A DNA stretch of 64,000 nt from Stenopsyche tienmushanensis (Eukaryota > Arthropoda > Insecta > Trichoptera > Stenopsychidae), in contig WACJ01000522.1 of assembly GCA_008973525.1 (NCBI GenBank), positions 496,001 to 560,000 of the forward strand. Reading direction: 5' to 3'. This document shows positions 36,000 to 47,704 of the stretch, one piece after another. Under the pieces are notes generated by a model. The model had not been told where the DNA came from and ran no database searches. It saw only the letters and a list, made by a program, of their open reading frames with translations. The position numbers and the translations under genes are program-made. The number at the start of each line of letters is the position of its first letter. The stretch's first letter is position 1.

Positions 36000-38365
36000 T
36001 TTGGTTGCGATCATCGCCTTAGAGGCGTACTTTTTAAGTGCCCATTTAATATCATCGCCACGCAACTTGCATTCAGAAATCACTTTAATATGCCAAGACA
36101 AACGAAGACATACCGAATATTATAAAGCAAAGCAACATTATATCCTTGCGAGAAATTTCATTCCAAAAGTGCGGCGTGGCGATACATAGACGTCAAATTA
36201 CAGTCTAAAGCTTTTAAACATAGGACCGGAAAGAATTCAAAACCAGTCTGTGATAATTTGGGAAAATGACTTTATACACTAATTTCATCCATGAATGCAG
36301 GATATTTGTGTCTTTTATACACCCAAGGAGCCTCAAATGCTTCGTTCGCCTTCTTTCAAATCGACCGAAATATAAAACTGAAGAAATTAGTACAATTTGT
36401 TTGGATTGTAAAGATTGAAAGGCGATGTATTTATGTTCCGTTATGATGTTCTTTGATCTAATGCAAGAAGATGGAACTGTTTACGCACATTTGCGTTCCT
36501 TGATGGGCTACGTCAACGATGAGGGTACTAAAATATGGTTATTTCGAGGAAGGCAGGATTCAACGTGTCGTCCATATTGCTCTAACAATGACGATGATGA
36601 TGATATATGAAACTAGGAACGCCCACCGGAATAATTGATGCAGTCTAAAATTAAGATGATCGTTGAGTGGATTTTTTAAAAAACTGCATCATAAATAGTG
36701 CACGATCAGTATTTTGAGTATAACGGTTGTAAATGGATTATAGAAAGTGTTTTTAGTGAATTCCTCTGGAAGGAAATGCGTGGTATTCTTCCCGTATGGG
36801 TCGTAGAGCAACCGAGCCAGAAATATTGCCCATCAATGTTCTGAAGATATGCAGAAAGGAATGCTTGGCTTGGAGCCAGACTTCTGGAAGAATTGAAATT
36901 GGTCAAGCATCGTGCTGGTAAAATATTCGATAAGAGAATGCGTTATACGGCGTATGTATACAGTTCCCTATGACCCTAAGGTTAACAAAAGATTATAAAT
37001 AAACTCTCATACTCCAGCTGCAGACGTATCCTCGACATCTGCATTACATAAAAGCCAGGAGGGAACTCTTGTTTGTATTAATTATGGGTTAAATCGGCCT
37101 CGTCTAGCTACAACAACGAAGAACATCGACGTCTTCAACGTCAAATGTACAAAATGAATGCACTTTTGTTGAACAAGTTATCTTCAACGCTGGTCATCGT
37201 TCAAATACTCGGTCATATCATTGAATAATGTAATAGCTAATAATGTGTAATGTTTCAAAAAGACACAACCGAACGACATCAAAGAAACACACAGCAATCG
37301 CCACGGTTGTTTGGACTACAAATAGATAAAACGAAGAAACAGGAAACACTTTTAACCTTACGATAGGAAACAGCGATTATTTTACATTTTAATTTTCCTT
37401 CCAACAAAAAATATATATACATATTTACACCATCTTCTCATCGCGACGTTTCAATCCACTTTTTTAGCGAAACATTCATCTTAAGGAAGATATTTATTTA
37501 CTGAGCGATGAAGAAGCTCATCATGCCGATGTAAAGGTGAAAAATTTACGACAGGTGTAAATCATTAGATCTTTAACAATGTTGTTGATGTGTGAATTTC
37601 ACATTAATATTAATCACAGATGTTAACAATCATCATTTGATTCTGCTGCAATCCATTAGCATGTCTTAACATTTGCGGATTACAAGCTATCTTCATCATG
37701 GCATACATGTTCTTCGATTGATATCTTCAAAATTGAAATATAAATATAATATTCCTCAATTGACAATTGATACATAAAATATTGCAATGATAATAGTCCC
37801 TATAATCCATAATAAATACGTTTTAACCGATTTCTAGTTGTACTCCTTTTTGATAAATACACAATCTTTAAAATAAGGACACTATATTGGGGGCGTTGGG
37901 AACCAACTGCCGCCCCCCCTAAGCAATAGTTGCCTTCATTTAACCACTGCAGTATTGAATTACATCCGTTAACAAGATCAGAATCGATATCATCATTGAT
38001 CAATTGTTTAGAAAGTTTTGTCATGAAAACGTCGAAGATTTCAATCTTCTTTGATTATCAAAGGGTTCCTGTATAGTGAGTAAAATTTTGTAAAAATATA
38101 ATGGAAAATGTCGAACGTGAGTTGGATTTGTTTCCATTTTGAAGTGTCAGGGTACACGTCTAGATGACAAAACCAGTCAGAATAAACTAAAAAGTTACTA
38201 TTTCAAAGCGTATAACAAAATAACATTACAAAACTTGCGTCTCTTATCTTTTTACAACATTTCTAAACAGAAGTGTAAAAACGGCACGTATTTTTGGCAT
38301 GATACAGTATTAAACACAAATCTACTAACAGCAAAAGTATCCTTAGAAGCGTCAAAGGAATATAT
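36000..38365. other. giant intron, nothing recognised
   Basis: AT-rich; short frames only. Confidence 0.4.
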
Positions 38366-39112
38366 ATAAATGCAAAATTAAGTCCCAAAAGTACCCGACC
38401 CAACATATAGATGGCGGTTATTGCTTAAAAAAATACTATGATAAAGTATCTATACGCTACAGATAATAGAAAAAGCCCTAAAAGAGGACGGAGTGGCCAC
38501 AAAGTTCTTATGTCCAATCGGTCCGTTTTTCGGACCGCTGCCATGACGAATGAGCGCCTCGCGATCGGATCCCATACTTGAATATGTCTACAGAACGATT
38601 ATAAATTCTCATTATGAAACGAAATTGTTTGAAGAATCGGCTGCGGGGCTGGGTCAGCCCAATTTTAAGCGATAACGAAGAAAAGAGGGATTAGACAGCT
38701 TATTATGTATTATAAAAACGGAATCAATTAGTGTTGGTTCATGTAAAATAGAATAGTCGAGTAAAATAAAAACCATGTATAACTCTCGACCAAGTCTGGG
38801 CCCCAAGCCCAGTTGTGCCCGTGGCGGGCGCCTGCTTTGCCACGCCCTTGTTACGGCCCTGCTTAAAAGTTTGTTTTGGATCCCACTTTACATAGCTTAA
38901 GTGTATTATTTTAGTATTTGAAAGCATTAAAATTACTCGACCAAACATAATGGTGATAGCGACAACTTGATGGATTGTAAGATCTTAATGCAAGCACGTT
39001 CATATCCATTACACATTCTGTGAATCCAATGGAGTTCATTTACCACGAACTTCACACTCCACTGATCCCCACAAGCAAAGAACACATTTCAATCTAAACG
39101 CTTCCCTGACAT

Positions 39113-39295
39113 TCAGCAGCCCATAAAAGACATTTCGCATGGTGTGCCGAAACAAAAAAGCCCACGGTGGTGAACGCGACTAATAGTGCTCAAATTTGGC
39201 CAACTTTCATATCTGTTCTCGTTTGGCCAAATGACCGAAATACGGCTTCCATCACAAAAAACGACGTCATTCATCGATAACACATTCCATGGCAC
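39113..39295 (-). pseudogene. possible Tc1/IS630-type transposase remnant
   Basis: The minus frame reads MPWNVLSMNDVVFCDGSRIS, then NENRYESW and STISRVHHRGLFCFGT. This order resembles the Tc1-like segment around the first catalytic Asp (W-VLFSDESRF... then ...HHGGSVMVWG). A stop follows after SFMGC. The similarity is weak, by eye only, and the critical DES is DGS here. Confidence 0.3.
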
Positions 39296-39717
39296 ACGAG
39301 GATTGCCACACGATTCGATAGCATGAAGCGAGCCTGCATTCGTAGGTCACAAGCATTATTATTATCCACCCACAGGATGCCGCGAACGAAGGTGAAAGGT
39401 CGCACAAGCACCGATTGTGCAACAAAAACAAGCAAATATGTACAATATTTGCACTCGTTAATCGTTCCGAAGATTGATGTAATGTGCCAGGGGAAAAACG
39501 CTGAATTGTGTAAGTATCGCAAAAAACAATGAAGTCATCGATGTGTGTATTCTATGCATAGATCGATAAACAAGACATGCTATATCTCCGTCACTAAGTA
39601 ATTCTAATTTCCAAACAAATAAGCTATAAAACATGCAGCATAGTGATGATGACAACGTGTGCATTGCTAATATGGGCGTTTCTCAGTAAACCGGGCAAAT
39701 CGTTGATCTCAAACCAA

Positions 39718-40176
39718 TCTTCTAATATATAAAAACTAATCTTTGTATGTTCGTATTCAATGCGCTACCATACCGATCATCCTATTGCGATAAAACTTTT
39801 TCAGCATATTCTTCACACTTGCGGGGATAACATAAGCCTAGTAAAAATATTGTTTGTGAACGCAATTTGTTATGCGAAACGTTTAGCGTATGCACTATAT
39901 TGGCGCATATTGGTCTGGTGGTTGCTAAGGTAAATATGGACTATACCGTAAGGCTCACAGGGAGCACCACCAAGGGGCCCATGAGTCCCACAGGAGACTC
40001 TATCAAAACGAAATACATTTGAATTCTTAATCTACCTCTCAAATAATTACTAAGTGCGATTGTATAACCTTTTTTTAGCGTAATTAAAAATATATAAAAG
40101 CACTTCAATAAATAGAATTAAAACAAAAACTTTCTTTCTTTGTGCGGCATTGCAACGCATGCCGAGTAATCACTAG
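39718..40176 (+). mobile_element. non-autonomous Helitron-type element
   Basis: It begins TCTTCTAATATATAAAAA directly after an A. It contains the family core (ATACCGATCATCCTATTGCG, GATAAAACTTTTTCAGC), and ends with a short hairpin GGCAT-TGCAACGC-ATGCC followed by ATCACTAG and a T. TC start, hairpin near the 3' end, CTAG end and insertion between A and T are the textbook Helitron signature. About 459 bp, no coding capacity. Related ends lie at 57.06-57.23 and 62.73-62.91 kb. Confidence 0.7.
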
Positions 40177-40199
40177 TTATTACATAATTTGTAGTTAAC

Positions 40200-40680
40200 T
40201 TTAAACGATAATTACCTAATCTTCCTATGCTCAAAAATAGTTCCTTGGTGTGTCATCAAAACAATATACAAAGTTGCTTCAGATTAAGTTAATTAAAGCA
40301 ATTACTTTAGGAATAAATCAAATTATTTGATTATTTTAACAACAATACATAATTAATTTATGTTGTAAAAAGGGAATAGATACAAATTTGATTCATCTGT
40401 AAATGTTTTTGAAAAACGGTCATTTTTTAAATTTTTATTTAAGTAATAGCGAATTTTATTTCGTTATAATTAGACCTGCTTATTTATTTTATTTTATTTG
40501 GCCGTAAAATAATTCCTTAAAAATCATGGTCGTTGTGAAAATTGTTTAGTTTGACTTGTTTCATAAATATGACCGAACTGTCATCGGCGAGTTTAAAAAA
40601 TATTTGATAGTAAGATAATATCGAAATCAAAGATTTTGAACGAATAAAAATGTTCGAGATTGTTTATTTAACATTTAGAA
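40200..40680. other. giant intron; low-copy repeat near 40231
   Basis: CAAAAATAGTTCCTTGGTGT and GGAATAAATCAAATTATTTG recur in diverged form at 53970-54060 (plus strand), with a weaker echo at 34030. Confidence 0.45.
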
Positions 40681-40690
40681 AGTTTTGAAT

Positions 40691-40921
40691 ATGAGCGTAA
40701 GCATATCAACATCAAACCCGATCGAAATAAGAGAACGTATCATATTTGAGGTTATGTGTTGTACAATATGTAACAATAGGAAGGGAATCACGGCGAACAA
40801 TCTGTCATCGATGGCCAAAACAATTTACGCGCATAATAAAAAATATAACGAGCATAACCTAACCGAAAATGATATTTTATTCGTGATAAGGGAGTTATGG
40901 TGCACGAATGGACGCTTATAA
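40691..40921 (+). CDS. orphan small ORF, 76 codons, unknown
   Basis: ATG at 40691 opens a frame reading MSVSISTSNPIEIRERIIFE, with CCTICNNRKGITANN in the middle and TENDILFVIRELWCTNGRL at the end, stop TAA. Composition is balanced and soluble-protein-like, rather than the Phe/Ile/Lys pattern of chance frames in this AT-rich DNA. I do not recognise it. It lies in the giant intron on the strand opposite the host gene, 460 nt before a second protein-like remnant. It could be an exon or remnant of an old transposon or retrocopy. Confidence 0.3.
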   Translation: MSVSISTSNPIEIRERIIFEVMCCTICNNRKGITANNLSSMAKTIYAHNKKYNEHNLTENDILFVIRELWCTNGRL

Positions 40922-41384
40922 ATAAAATCAACGCCCTTGATTGCCTTGTGTATTTTTTTGAATAACATTACCCGATTAGATCATAATGCTGACATCAACG
41001 ATTGCGATACGTGAAAATAACCTTTGAATGATTTACACGGGTATTGTAAGGGTGACCATTCGATTGTAATAATTTTTAAAAAAGTCAAAACTATTTATAG
41101 AATGATATTTAGATTTCTATAATTTGCCTCGTGGCTAAATTCGTCTGTGTTTATCTTCGAGTAATATAAACATCGTTAAAAAAATTAGCAAAACGTGAAT
41201 CTATCAAAAATAATTTGTTTTTGCTTGTATTCGCCAGTGAAATGTTTGTTTGGAAAAAAAATAAAAAATCTATGCAATAAGTTTTACTATTCATAAACAA
41301 AATCGAAACGCCACATCTGATGCTTGTACAGTTTCGAATATTAAAAATGGTTATTAAATCAAAAACAGCCATAATACCAAATCA

Positions 41385-41738
41385 GCATCTGCGTATCAGT
41401 TAAAAAAATCGCTCGCTATGATTAATGATGGTGATTTAACGTTTAAACAAGCGTGCCAAAAAATGAAATTGCATTTAATTTGAAATTTCGTCCAATACAT
41501 AACACGAAGTAGACCGAATAAGAAATTCAACTCGAATTTGTCTCAGATTATTAAATGTTCGAAGTGTAATTGTTCGCTCAGACGAGACTTCATGCGCTTA
41601 CACACGATGGACCTTTATTCATTGCCTTGGAACAGATTTAGACAAAAAATGTCCAATCGAAGAACAAAAACTACAATAAAAAGTCAAGACAAAACAGACG
41701 CGAAAAGAGCAAAAAAGGGGTTTCTTTCAATTGACTAA
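41385..41738 (+). pseudogene. broken ORF with Psq-like helix and CxxC motif
   Basis: A plus-strand reading gives YQLKKSLAMINDGDLTFKQA followed by CQKMKLHL, which looks like a Psq/pogo-type helix-turn-helix (usual form: A--A-DG-SI-QAA-KYGI). After a stop and a frame shift comes IIKCSKCNCSLRRDFMRLH, with CSKC and a later His, and a Lys/Arg-rich tail (KSQDKTDAKRAKKG). The order DNA-binding helix, CxxC, basic tail would suit a decayed transposase or transcription factor retrocopy. Assignment is by eye and tentative. Confidence 0.3.
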
Positions 41739-41739
41739 C

Positions 41740-43770
41740 TGGAAAATGTTAATAGGTCATAGCGGTGTGTAAATCCATAAATAACTTGTGCTGCATTTAA
41801 ATATGTATTTAAAATTGCGTTGAAAAGATAATAAAACAGATGGAATTAGATGAAGCTGTTCAGAAATGGGGTGTAATCACACATTTAATTTTCAATCATT
41901 CAAATCCTCCCACATGTCAATACGAAGCGCTTCCATGGGGATAACACAAAGAAACCTCGTTAACATGAGTCCTTGTTCCGGTTCATGTCGTGCCGGAAAT
42001 TATAATTTATGACGGCAAGATTCGTAGCAAAGAGAGTCTATAAATCAAAATTAGCCATTCTAAAAACACGAAAAGGACGTCTAATTTGGCCCATCTAAAT
42101 AATAAGGAAGTGTCGAATTAATAAAAAAAAATCGTTTGAGTGCATTTCTGCACGTCACATGACAATACACACGAGGGCCATTGTTAAAAAAATAGCTGTA
42201 AACCGGACAACAATGAGATTTTAAAGTGCAAATGCATAATTCATTCGATGACGACTGTTCAAAGCGAACTTTATCATCAAATACAATAGACCCTACGCTA
42301 ATGGGCATTAATTGAATTTATATATTCAAATTCGGATAAATAACATTAATTTATGAACGATCTAAATATGTGATATTGCATTTTATATCGCTTACGGCCA
42401 AATATTGAATACATCGGATATGGACGTAGCCGAAAATTGTTACGGCCGATAATTGTCAAATATTCAATGCAATGGCGGACGATCTGTCATCGACAATGCA
42501 GTATCAATGTTTTATTATCAATACAGGTGATATAGAATATATATTTGAGATAAATTATTGCGATTGATGCAAGATCTATCTATTGATGATATATTTGTAC
42601 AGCATTAACGATGAAATGTTTATGAAAGACGTGCAAATGCGTTAAATATGACGTTTGTGAGTATTAAGGGAGACATGGTGATTGAATTGTCATTTGTAAT
42701 TTTCATTTGGATTGTATTAAAAATGTATATTTATATAAGTTTCTAAATGTAGAAAGTCCGTTATGTATAGCTTTTTTGCCTTAGGATGTTATGCAAGTTA
42801 ATTCTCGTTTTCAGATATGAAAAAACCCGCTGCATTTGCTGCAATCCAATGAACTAGTTGCACGCCGTGAATTGACATGGTTCAATTCACACCACCGTAT
42901 TATCGAATGCAGTGAATATCAATTAATGCATTTGCGGGATTGTTTAAAACCCAAACGCCAAAGTTCACCGCCGAAAAACGTCCCGGAGTTAATTTACAAT
43001 ACAGATCGTAAACAAATTCCAGCGATGAAGAAATGTGTAAAAATCTCTCGATATTAACAACTTTTCTCCGCGAACGATTGATAGATGATGTAATCTATGA
43101 ATATCTGAGATCGAGCGATGTTTTTCGTTCGCTCCTATAAAGTTGTTTTTCGAGTGGACCGCATATTTTAAGTTTATTATGAAATAAAATGCGTAATACG
43201 AAAACAATCATTTCCATGTGGTAGACCAGCGTTTCTTCTGTCCAATGAATCATTTCGAGTCGTCAGGTTCATCGGTGGGGTCATATTTTGGGACTGAAAC
43301 TGTTGTAACATCCAAAAGCACAGCGAGCGCTTTGATCTTCCAAAAAATTAAATTTGATATGCGTTTTTTCATTGTAATGTTTATGCCCAGCATCGCACGC
43401 CATATGTCTGTGAAAACGATGGAGCGTATGTCGAATCATATGTTAACAATATGTTCGTTGTAATTAAAACAACTGCGAAGAGATCCGAATTTGCATCCAT
43501 TTTTGATGGCGATTTGAAGAGATCCACGATTTTAGCTCGGGATATTGGCACACGAAGGCATCGGAAGGATGATTTGATTCTAATTTATAATGCTTTCAGC
43601 TTATCTGTGAAAGCATTATGGCTGAATGATCACATTCCAGAGCGAATGGCAGCATCTGTGATGTATGATTAATTACACGAGCTAAAATAACCACAGACAT
43701 ATGAGATTTTATTTAGATCTGTTTAACACTAGACTGCAGCAACAACGATAAGTATCATTTTTCAATAATT
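41740..43770. other. giant intron with unrecognised short ORFs
   Basis: Plus-strand frames at 42836-43057 (73 codons, NELVARRELTWFNSHHRIIE) and 43218-43672 (two overlapping frames, the second with DGDLKRSTILARDIGTRRHR) have fairly protein-like composition but no recognised motif. They may be parts of one decayed coding sequence. Confidence 0.3.
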
Positions 43771-43965
43771 ACGAGGGTCGTCTAGAAAGTAAAGTTACAG
43801 CATTTATGTACGATCGAAAAGTGCTTGTATTTAATGTATTTTGGATTCTGGAGTATAGTAACACACCCAAGTCTCATCCCCAATCAAGATAAACTCCAGA
43901 AAAGCTTCTCCTTCATGTGCAAAACGATCTCGCACACAACTCGCCGTAATTTTCCGACACTAATA
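43771..43965 (-). mobile_element. mariner fragment with catalytic-site remnant
   Basis: Starts at a terminal repeat GGGTCGTCTAGAAAGTAAAG like that at 33.17 kb. The minus strand then encodes KRSCFVHEGEAFLEFILIG-like sequence leading into GDETWVCYYTPES, the first-Asp motif of mariner transposases. The fragment is truncated at both sides of that motif. Confidence 0.6.
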
Positions 43966-43980
43966 AATAAAGTGGTATGA

Positions 43981-44042
43981 AGCGCAACATTTGCGTGCAT
44001 ACTCTCTCTCTGGATCGCTCGAGTGCATACTCATCGAAGGAT
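43981..44042 (+). repeat. short repeat family C, copy 3
   Basis: ACATTTGCGTGCATACTC then TCTCTCTGGATCGCTCGAGT and GCATACTCATCGAAGG; the last part matches copy 1 (CATACTCATTAAAGG). Confidence 0.6.
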
Positions 44043-44044
44043 TG

Positions 44045-44770
44045 ACAAATGTATTGAATCATAAGTCATTGAAACTAAATTACATTTACAAATTTCTGTA
44101 TTTTTATGTTATTGTTTAAAAAGGATTCCTTTTTGCTTAAATTATTATATAAATTATCTTTTAGAAAGATTAAATACATATGTTGATCCATTATTTCATC
44201 AATGAAAACCAAATTAATAACTCCTAACACCCACAAACATTCCTAAATCATAGCACTGTAACTCCCAAAGATATTGAACATGCTTTCATCGTCAAATATT
44301 ACGTCTTTCCAATATCTTAAATCCGTTTTTTTTATTATTTTCGGCGAATTCTATTATTTTTTTGCGATTCTTTCCGTCAGCTCTGTAATGGTATCCCAGC
44401 CTCCGGCCTGATATTTCTTCTGGCTGTTTCTGGACTTATATCTAATCCCGTCTCCTAATTTGGCTTTATGGCAATGTTTGTTGACGCTGATTTAAATTCT
44501 TCCGTTTTTTTTTGTTTGGGGCTCAATCCTAATCCAAAAATAGTCGTTTTGTGAATCATTTGCATTATGTAGAACAAAAGCGAACATCCTCAGCGCGAAC
44601 TTGATTAATTCAGATTAAAAAACAATTCAAAAAGTACGCCGAAACAATGAAAACGCCTAAATAATTCAGCACGACCCATATCGAAATTGGCAACTTTTTC
44701 CCGTCCGAACTTATTTTATATTTATAACATCAACCCCCAGCCTTCATAATTTCATTTTGAGAAACGGACG
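44045..44770. other. giant intron, nothing recognised
   Basis: AT-rich with T-rich tracts; no supported frame. Confidence 0.45.
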
Positions 44771-44773
44771 ATA

Positions 44774-45005
44774 TTAAAAGGGCGATTCAAATATAACTGT
44801 GCTGTACAAATTTATTAGCGATAGATAAAAATATGTTGCGCAACGTGTAATTATTCGTTATCTCATAAACGAAGGCATGAAATCATGTGAAATTTTGAGG
44901 AGACTTGTGGTAGTGTTCGTTGATGCTATTCTAAGTAAGACCTCAAATGTTTGATTGGACGCATTCGTGAAGGTTCGAATGTCTTCTGGAAGATAGATTT
45001 CCTAT
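44774..45005 (+). mobile_element. mariner 5' end and transposase N-terminal remnant
   Basis: The end GGGCGATTCAAATATAACTG is followed by a frame reading VIRYLINEGMKSCEILRRLV, then VVFVDAILSKTSNV, matching the first helix-turn-helix of mariner transposases (VIRFL-EG-S--EIH-R---V-GD-A-S--TV). Later fragments correspond to WTHSF-GSNVFWK. Frame breaks follow. Confidence 0.6.
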
Positions 45006-45758
45006 CCCAATGGAATAAATTTATTTATAATGAAGTAAACTATCTACAAAAATACGATACTTGTGTTTTTACATAGCTTTCCAGAAAGCAAAATATACTT
45101 TCCGAGAAGCGATCGAGGCGAACGAAAACCATGCGCCCGAAACGAGCGAAATTGACTGATTTGTGCGTTCGACCCAAACAGAAGGTCGCATAAATCATTC
45201 CGACGGACGAAAGCATACACCAATTTAAACAGATAACGATAATCCGATACCTGCTTTACGGCCCTCTTTCAACAAAATCAATGCAGGCGTTTAGAGAAAG
45301 CTCGTCAACGATGGATGATAAGGTGGCGATGATGAGAGGCAGCTTTCCGCCCCTTTTTCCTGGCCGTTATCAACGTCGGACATCGTCGATTGCATTCGAA
45401 TAGACGATTATGACACTGCGATGCATCGCTTGTGTAATAGAATCGTCGTGTTTGAATATTTTTCTGTGATGAATCCGCCAATTGCACGAATAATCGATCA
45501 TCCGTGGATGTTTTTGAATCCAAAAAATGATTTTATTTAGTGTTAAGTCGTCGAAAACCGGTTTATTTGGTGATTTATCTAGTTTGCAAAAATGTGCTAA
45601 TTGAGTTCCTTATCGATGTTCTTAGTTTGTTATCTTTTACCAGGAAATATACCTGGATTTATTTGCTGGAATGACATAGGCACTGGATGTTTGTCTAACT
45701 ATTTATGCGTTGTGAATGTCACAATTGATTTTGTGTATTGAAAAAGTAAGATTTAGGG

Positions 45759-45817
45759 GCGACAGCTGTTTTAGCCGACTTTTCGAAAATGCCCTTATAA
45801 GGTAGTACAGCTGTCGC
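45759..45817. repeat. 11-bp inverted repeat with two CAGCTG sites
   Basis: GCGACAGCTGT (45759-45769) and ACAGCTGTCGC (45807-45817) are exact reverse complements, 37 nt apart. Each contains the E-box palindrome CAGCTG. It lies 100-160 nt inside the intron downstream of the exon ending at 45919. Confidence 0.7.
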
Positions 45818-45918
45818 TTTTAAATCGTGAATGAAATGATTGTATTTCGGTATGAATTGTGGATGTTATAAGAAGAATGATTTAAATTAGGGAGGGTGGA
45901 TAAGAAATCGTGACCGAC

Positions 45919-46597
45919 CTCAACTGTGCGCAGGTTGTCCTTGTCGAGCAGGTACTCCATGGACTTGTGGTTGCGCGGCTGGGGCGCAGGGGGCGGCAGC
46001 GCCAGGAGGCTGCGGGCCCGGGGCGGCAGCGTGCGGGTGGTGGCCGTGTCGAGGTCCGTCTCGAGGAGTCCCGCGGGCGCCCTGGGAGTGCGCGCGCCCC
46101 CCGGCCCTTGCGCGCCCCCGGCGGCGCCCGGCGGCAGCGGCGGCCGCCCCTTCAGCGGGATGTAGACGTAGTCGGGGGTGCGCTCGCGGGCGCCCTCTTC
46201 CCCGGGCGCGCCCGTCTTCACGGGGCGCTCCTCATCCTTGCGCTCGTCCTTGCGCCCTTGCGCGCCCGCGTCGCTCTTCTTTTTGGCGTTGGACTTGCGC
46301 GCCGAGAAGCGGAAGTTCGCGAACCGGGAGAGAAAACCCCCCAGGCGGGAGCGGGCGGGCTTAGGGGGCAGGGCGGGACGCTCCATGGCCGGGTGCGCAG
46401 GTGCACGCGCGCGCGCGGTCGACTCCACACTGGGGCCGGGGGCCTCCGCCCCTCCGCCACTCCTGATGACGACGTCGTCGCTTACCGCCTCCACTTCCTC
46501 CGCAGCCGTCTCCGTCGCACTCTCCGGCGTCTCCTCCACTTCCACCTCCGCCTCCTTCAGCGTCTCGTCTTCCACCAGCGGCGTCTCTTCCGATCCG
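45919..46597 (-). CDS. large gene exon: acidic head, SH3-type proline motif, basic patch
   Basis: The 679-nt exon, phase 2 to phase 0, lies between acceptor TACTTGTTGCAG and donor GTCGGT. Residues 1-45 are acidic (GSEETPLVEDETLKEAEVE). Around 75-105 comes RPALPPKPARSRLGGFLSRF and a basic stretch with FRFSARKSNAKKK. PPKPAR fits a class II SH3 ligand (PxxPxR), and the following basic-aromatic patch could contact membrane lipid or actin (inference). A second proline cluster reads PLKGRPPLPPG. The end, NHKSMEYLLDKDNLRTVE, is helix-like and joins directly to PPENDLQK in the exon at 8091. Very GC-rich; the opposite strand therefore also carries long open frames, which I regard as shadows. Confidence 0.88.
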
Positions 46598-47515
46598 CTG
46601 CAACAAGTAAACAAACATCATCACACTTATCAGGGCGTACCATATCAACGTTCGGAATTACAACACATACATTTTATAAACATAACAAATTCAATCAAAA
46701 TAATCTTTTGCCAATGAAAAAATAAATTACTTAACCCTTCTGTCAATAAGATGATCAGGCTATTAGAATATTGCAATGATTTTTTTTAAATAGCTGTTAT
46801 GTACAGATCTTATCAGATCTCCCTGAGTAAAATTAAAAAAATAAATCGGGATCTTTGTGTTTCGAGAAAAAAAAAGGATATTTATGTATCTAGAGCCAAT
46901 AAAATAGGTTTGACTAGACCTAGGTATTTTTTTCAAAGGATTTATACAGGATGTCACGTTTTTCTTAATTTTCCATAAAGAAAATTTAACCCTTTTGCTC
47001 CATAAAATAGTTTATGTAATTTCTTATGCTGACCTGCATTTTTAACCCCTTAAGTGGATATGACGTATATATCCGTCAAGACCAATCGAAAAGGTCGAAA
47101 AGGCGAAAAGATGGCGTCACTACAGATGACACTTTTAACAGTGAATCAAAGCTTTGAAGGGGTTAAGAAATCTTTTTTGCATCAATGTGCTACAGAAAAT
47201 GTTTTCGAGTCATATATGTACATATTTGTAAAAACCAAATGAGTATATTTTGAACGATAGTTTTTTATCTATATATTTAATTGACCAATAAAATCTTCAA
47301 ATCCTTGAATTACCTCGTCCCGACTTCCAAACATTCCATTCCTTAAAAAGTACATTAAAAAGGAATCTGACGAATAAAGTGGATGTGATAAAATCTCGTA
47401 ATTTAAAGTGTGCTTAAAGTGGCTTTTCCTGTTCTTACAGATATTTTCCTATTGTCGTATTAAATCCATTTTTCATCACTAGTATCACAATCCCGAGCCA
47501 AAACTTCGTTATTCG
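46598..47515. other. intron of the large gene, nothing recognised
   Basis: AT-rich; no supported feature. Confidence 0.45.
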
Positions 47516-47517
47516 AC

Positions 47518-47702
47518 AAATTATTTTTTTCCGTCGCTGCAGATGAATACTTATATACTATAATACTTTGATGTGATTCGTAATTATATAACGGAGGAAT
47601 ATAAAAATTCCGAACCCCGTATCTATTATATTTCATATCGATATTCCCATTATTAGAGTCGAGGTGTAGTAAATACATCACCGGTAGGGAAAGGTTAATA
47701 TA
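47518..47702 (-). repeat. interspersed repeat family B, partial copy 3
   Basis: TTTTTTTCCGTCGCTGCAGA through ACATCACCGGTAGGGAAAGG matches 25560-25740 almost base for base. The CCCGGGATCC portion present in the other two copies is missing. Confidence 0.75.
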
Positions 47703-47704
47703 TT

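Noticed and set aside
45910..46725. 271- and 179-codon plus-strand frames opposite the 45.9-46.6 kb exon
   Set aside because: Shadow frames with Arg/Gly or Ser/Ala bias; the minus exon has clean splice sites and phase.
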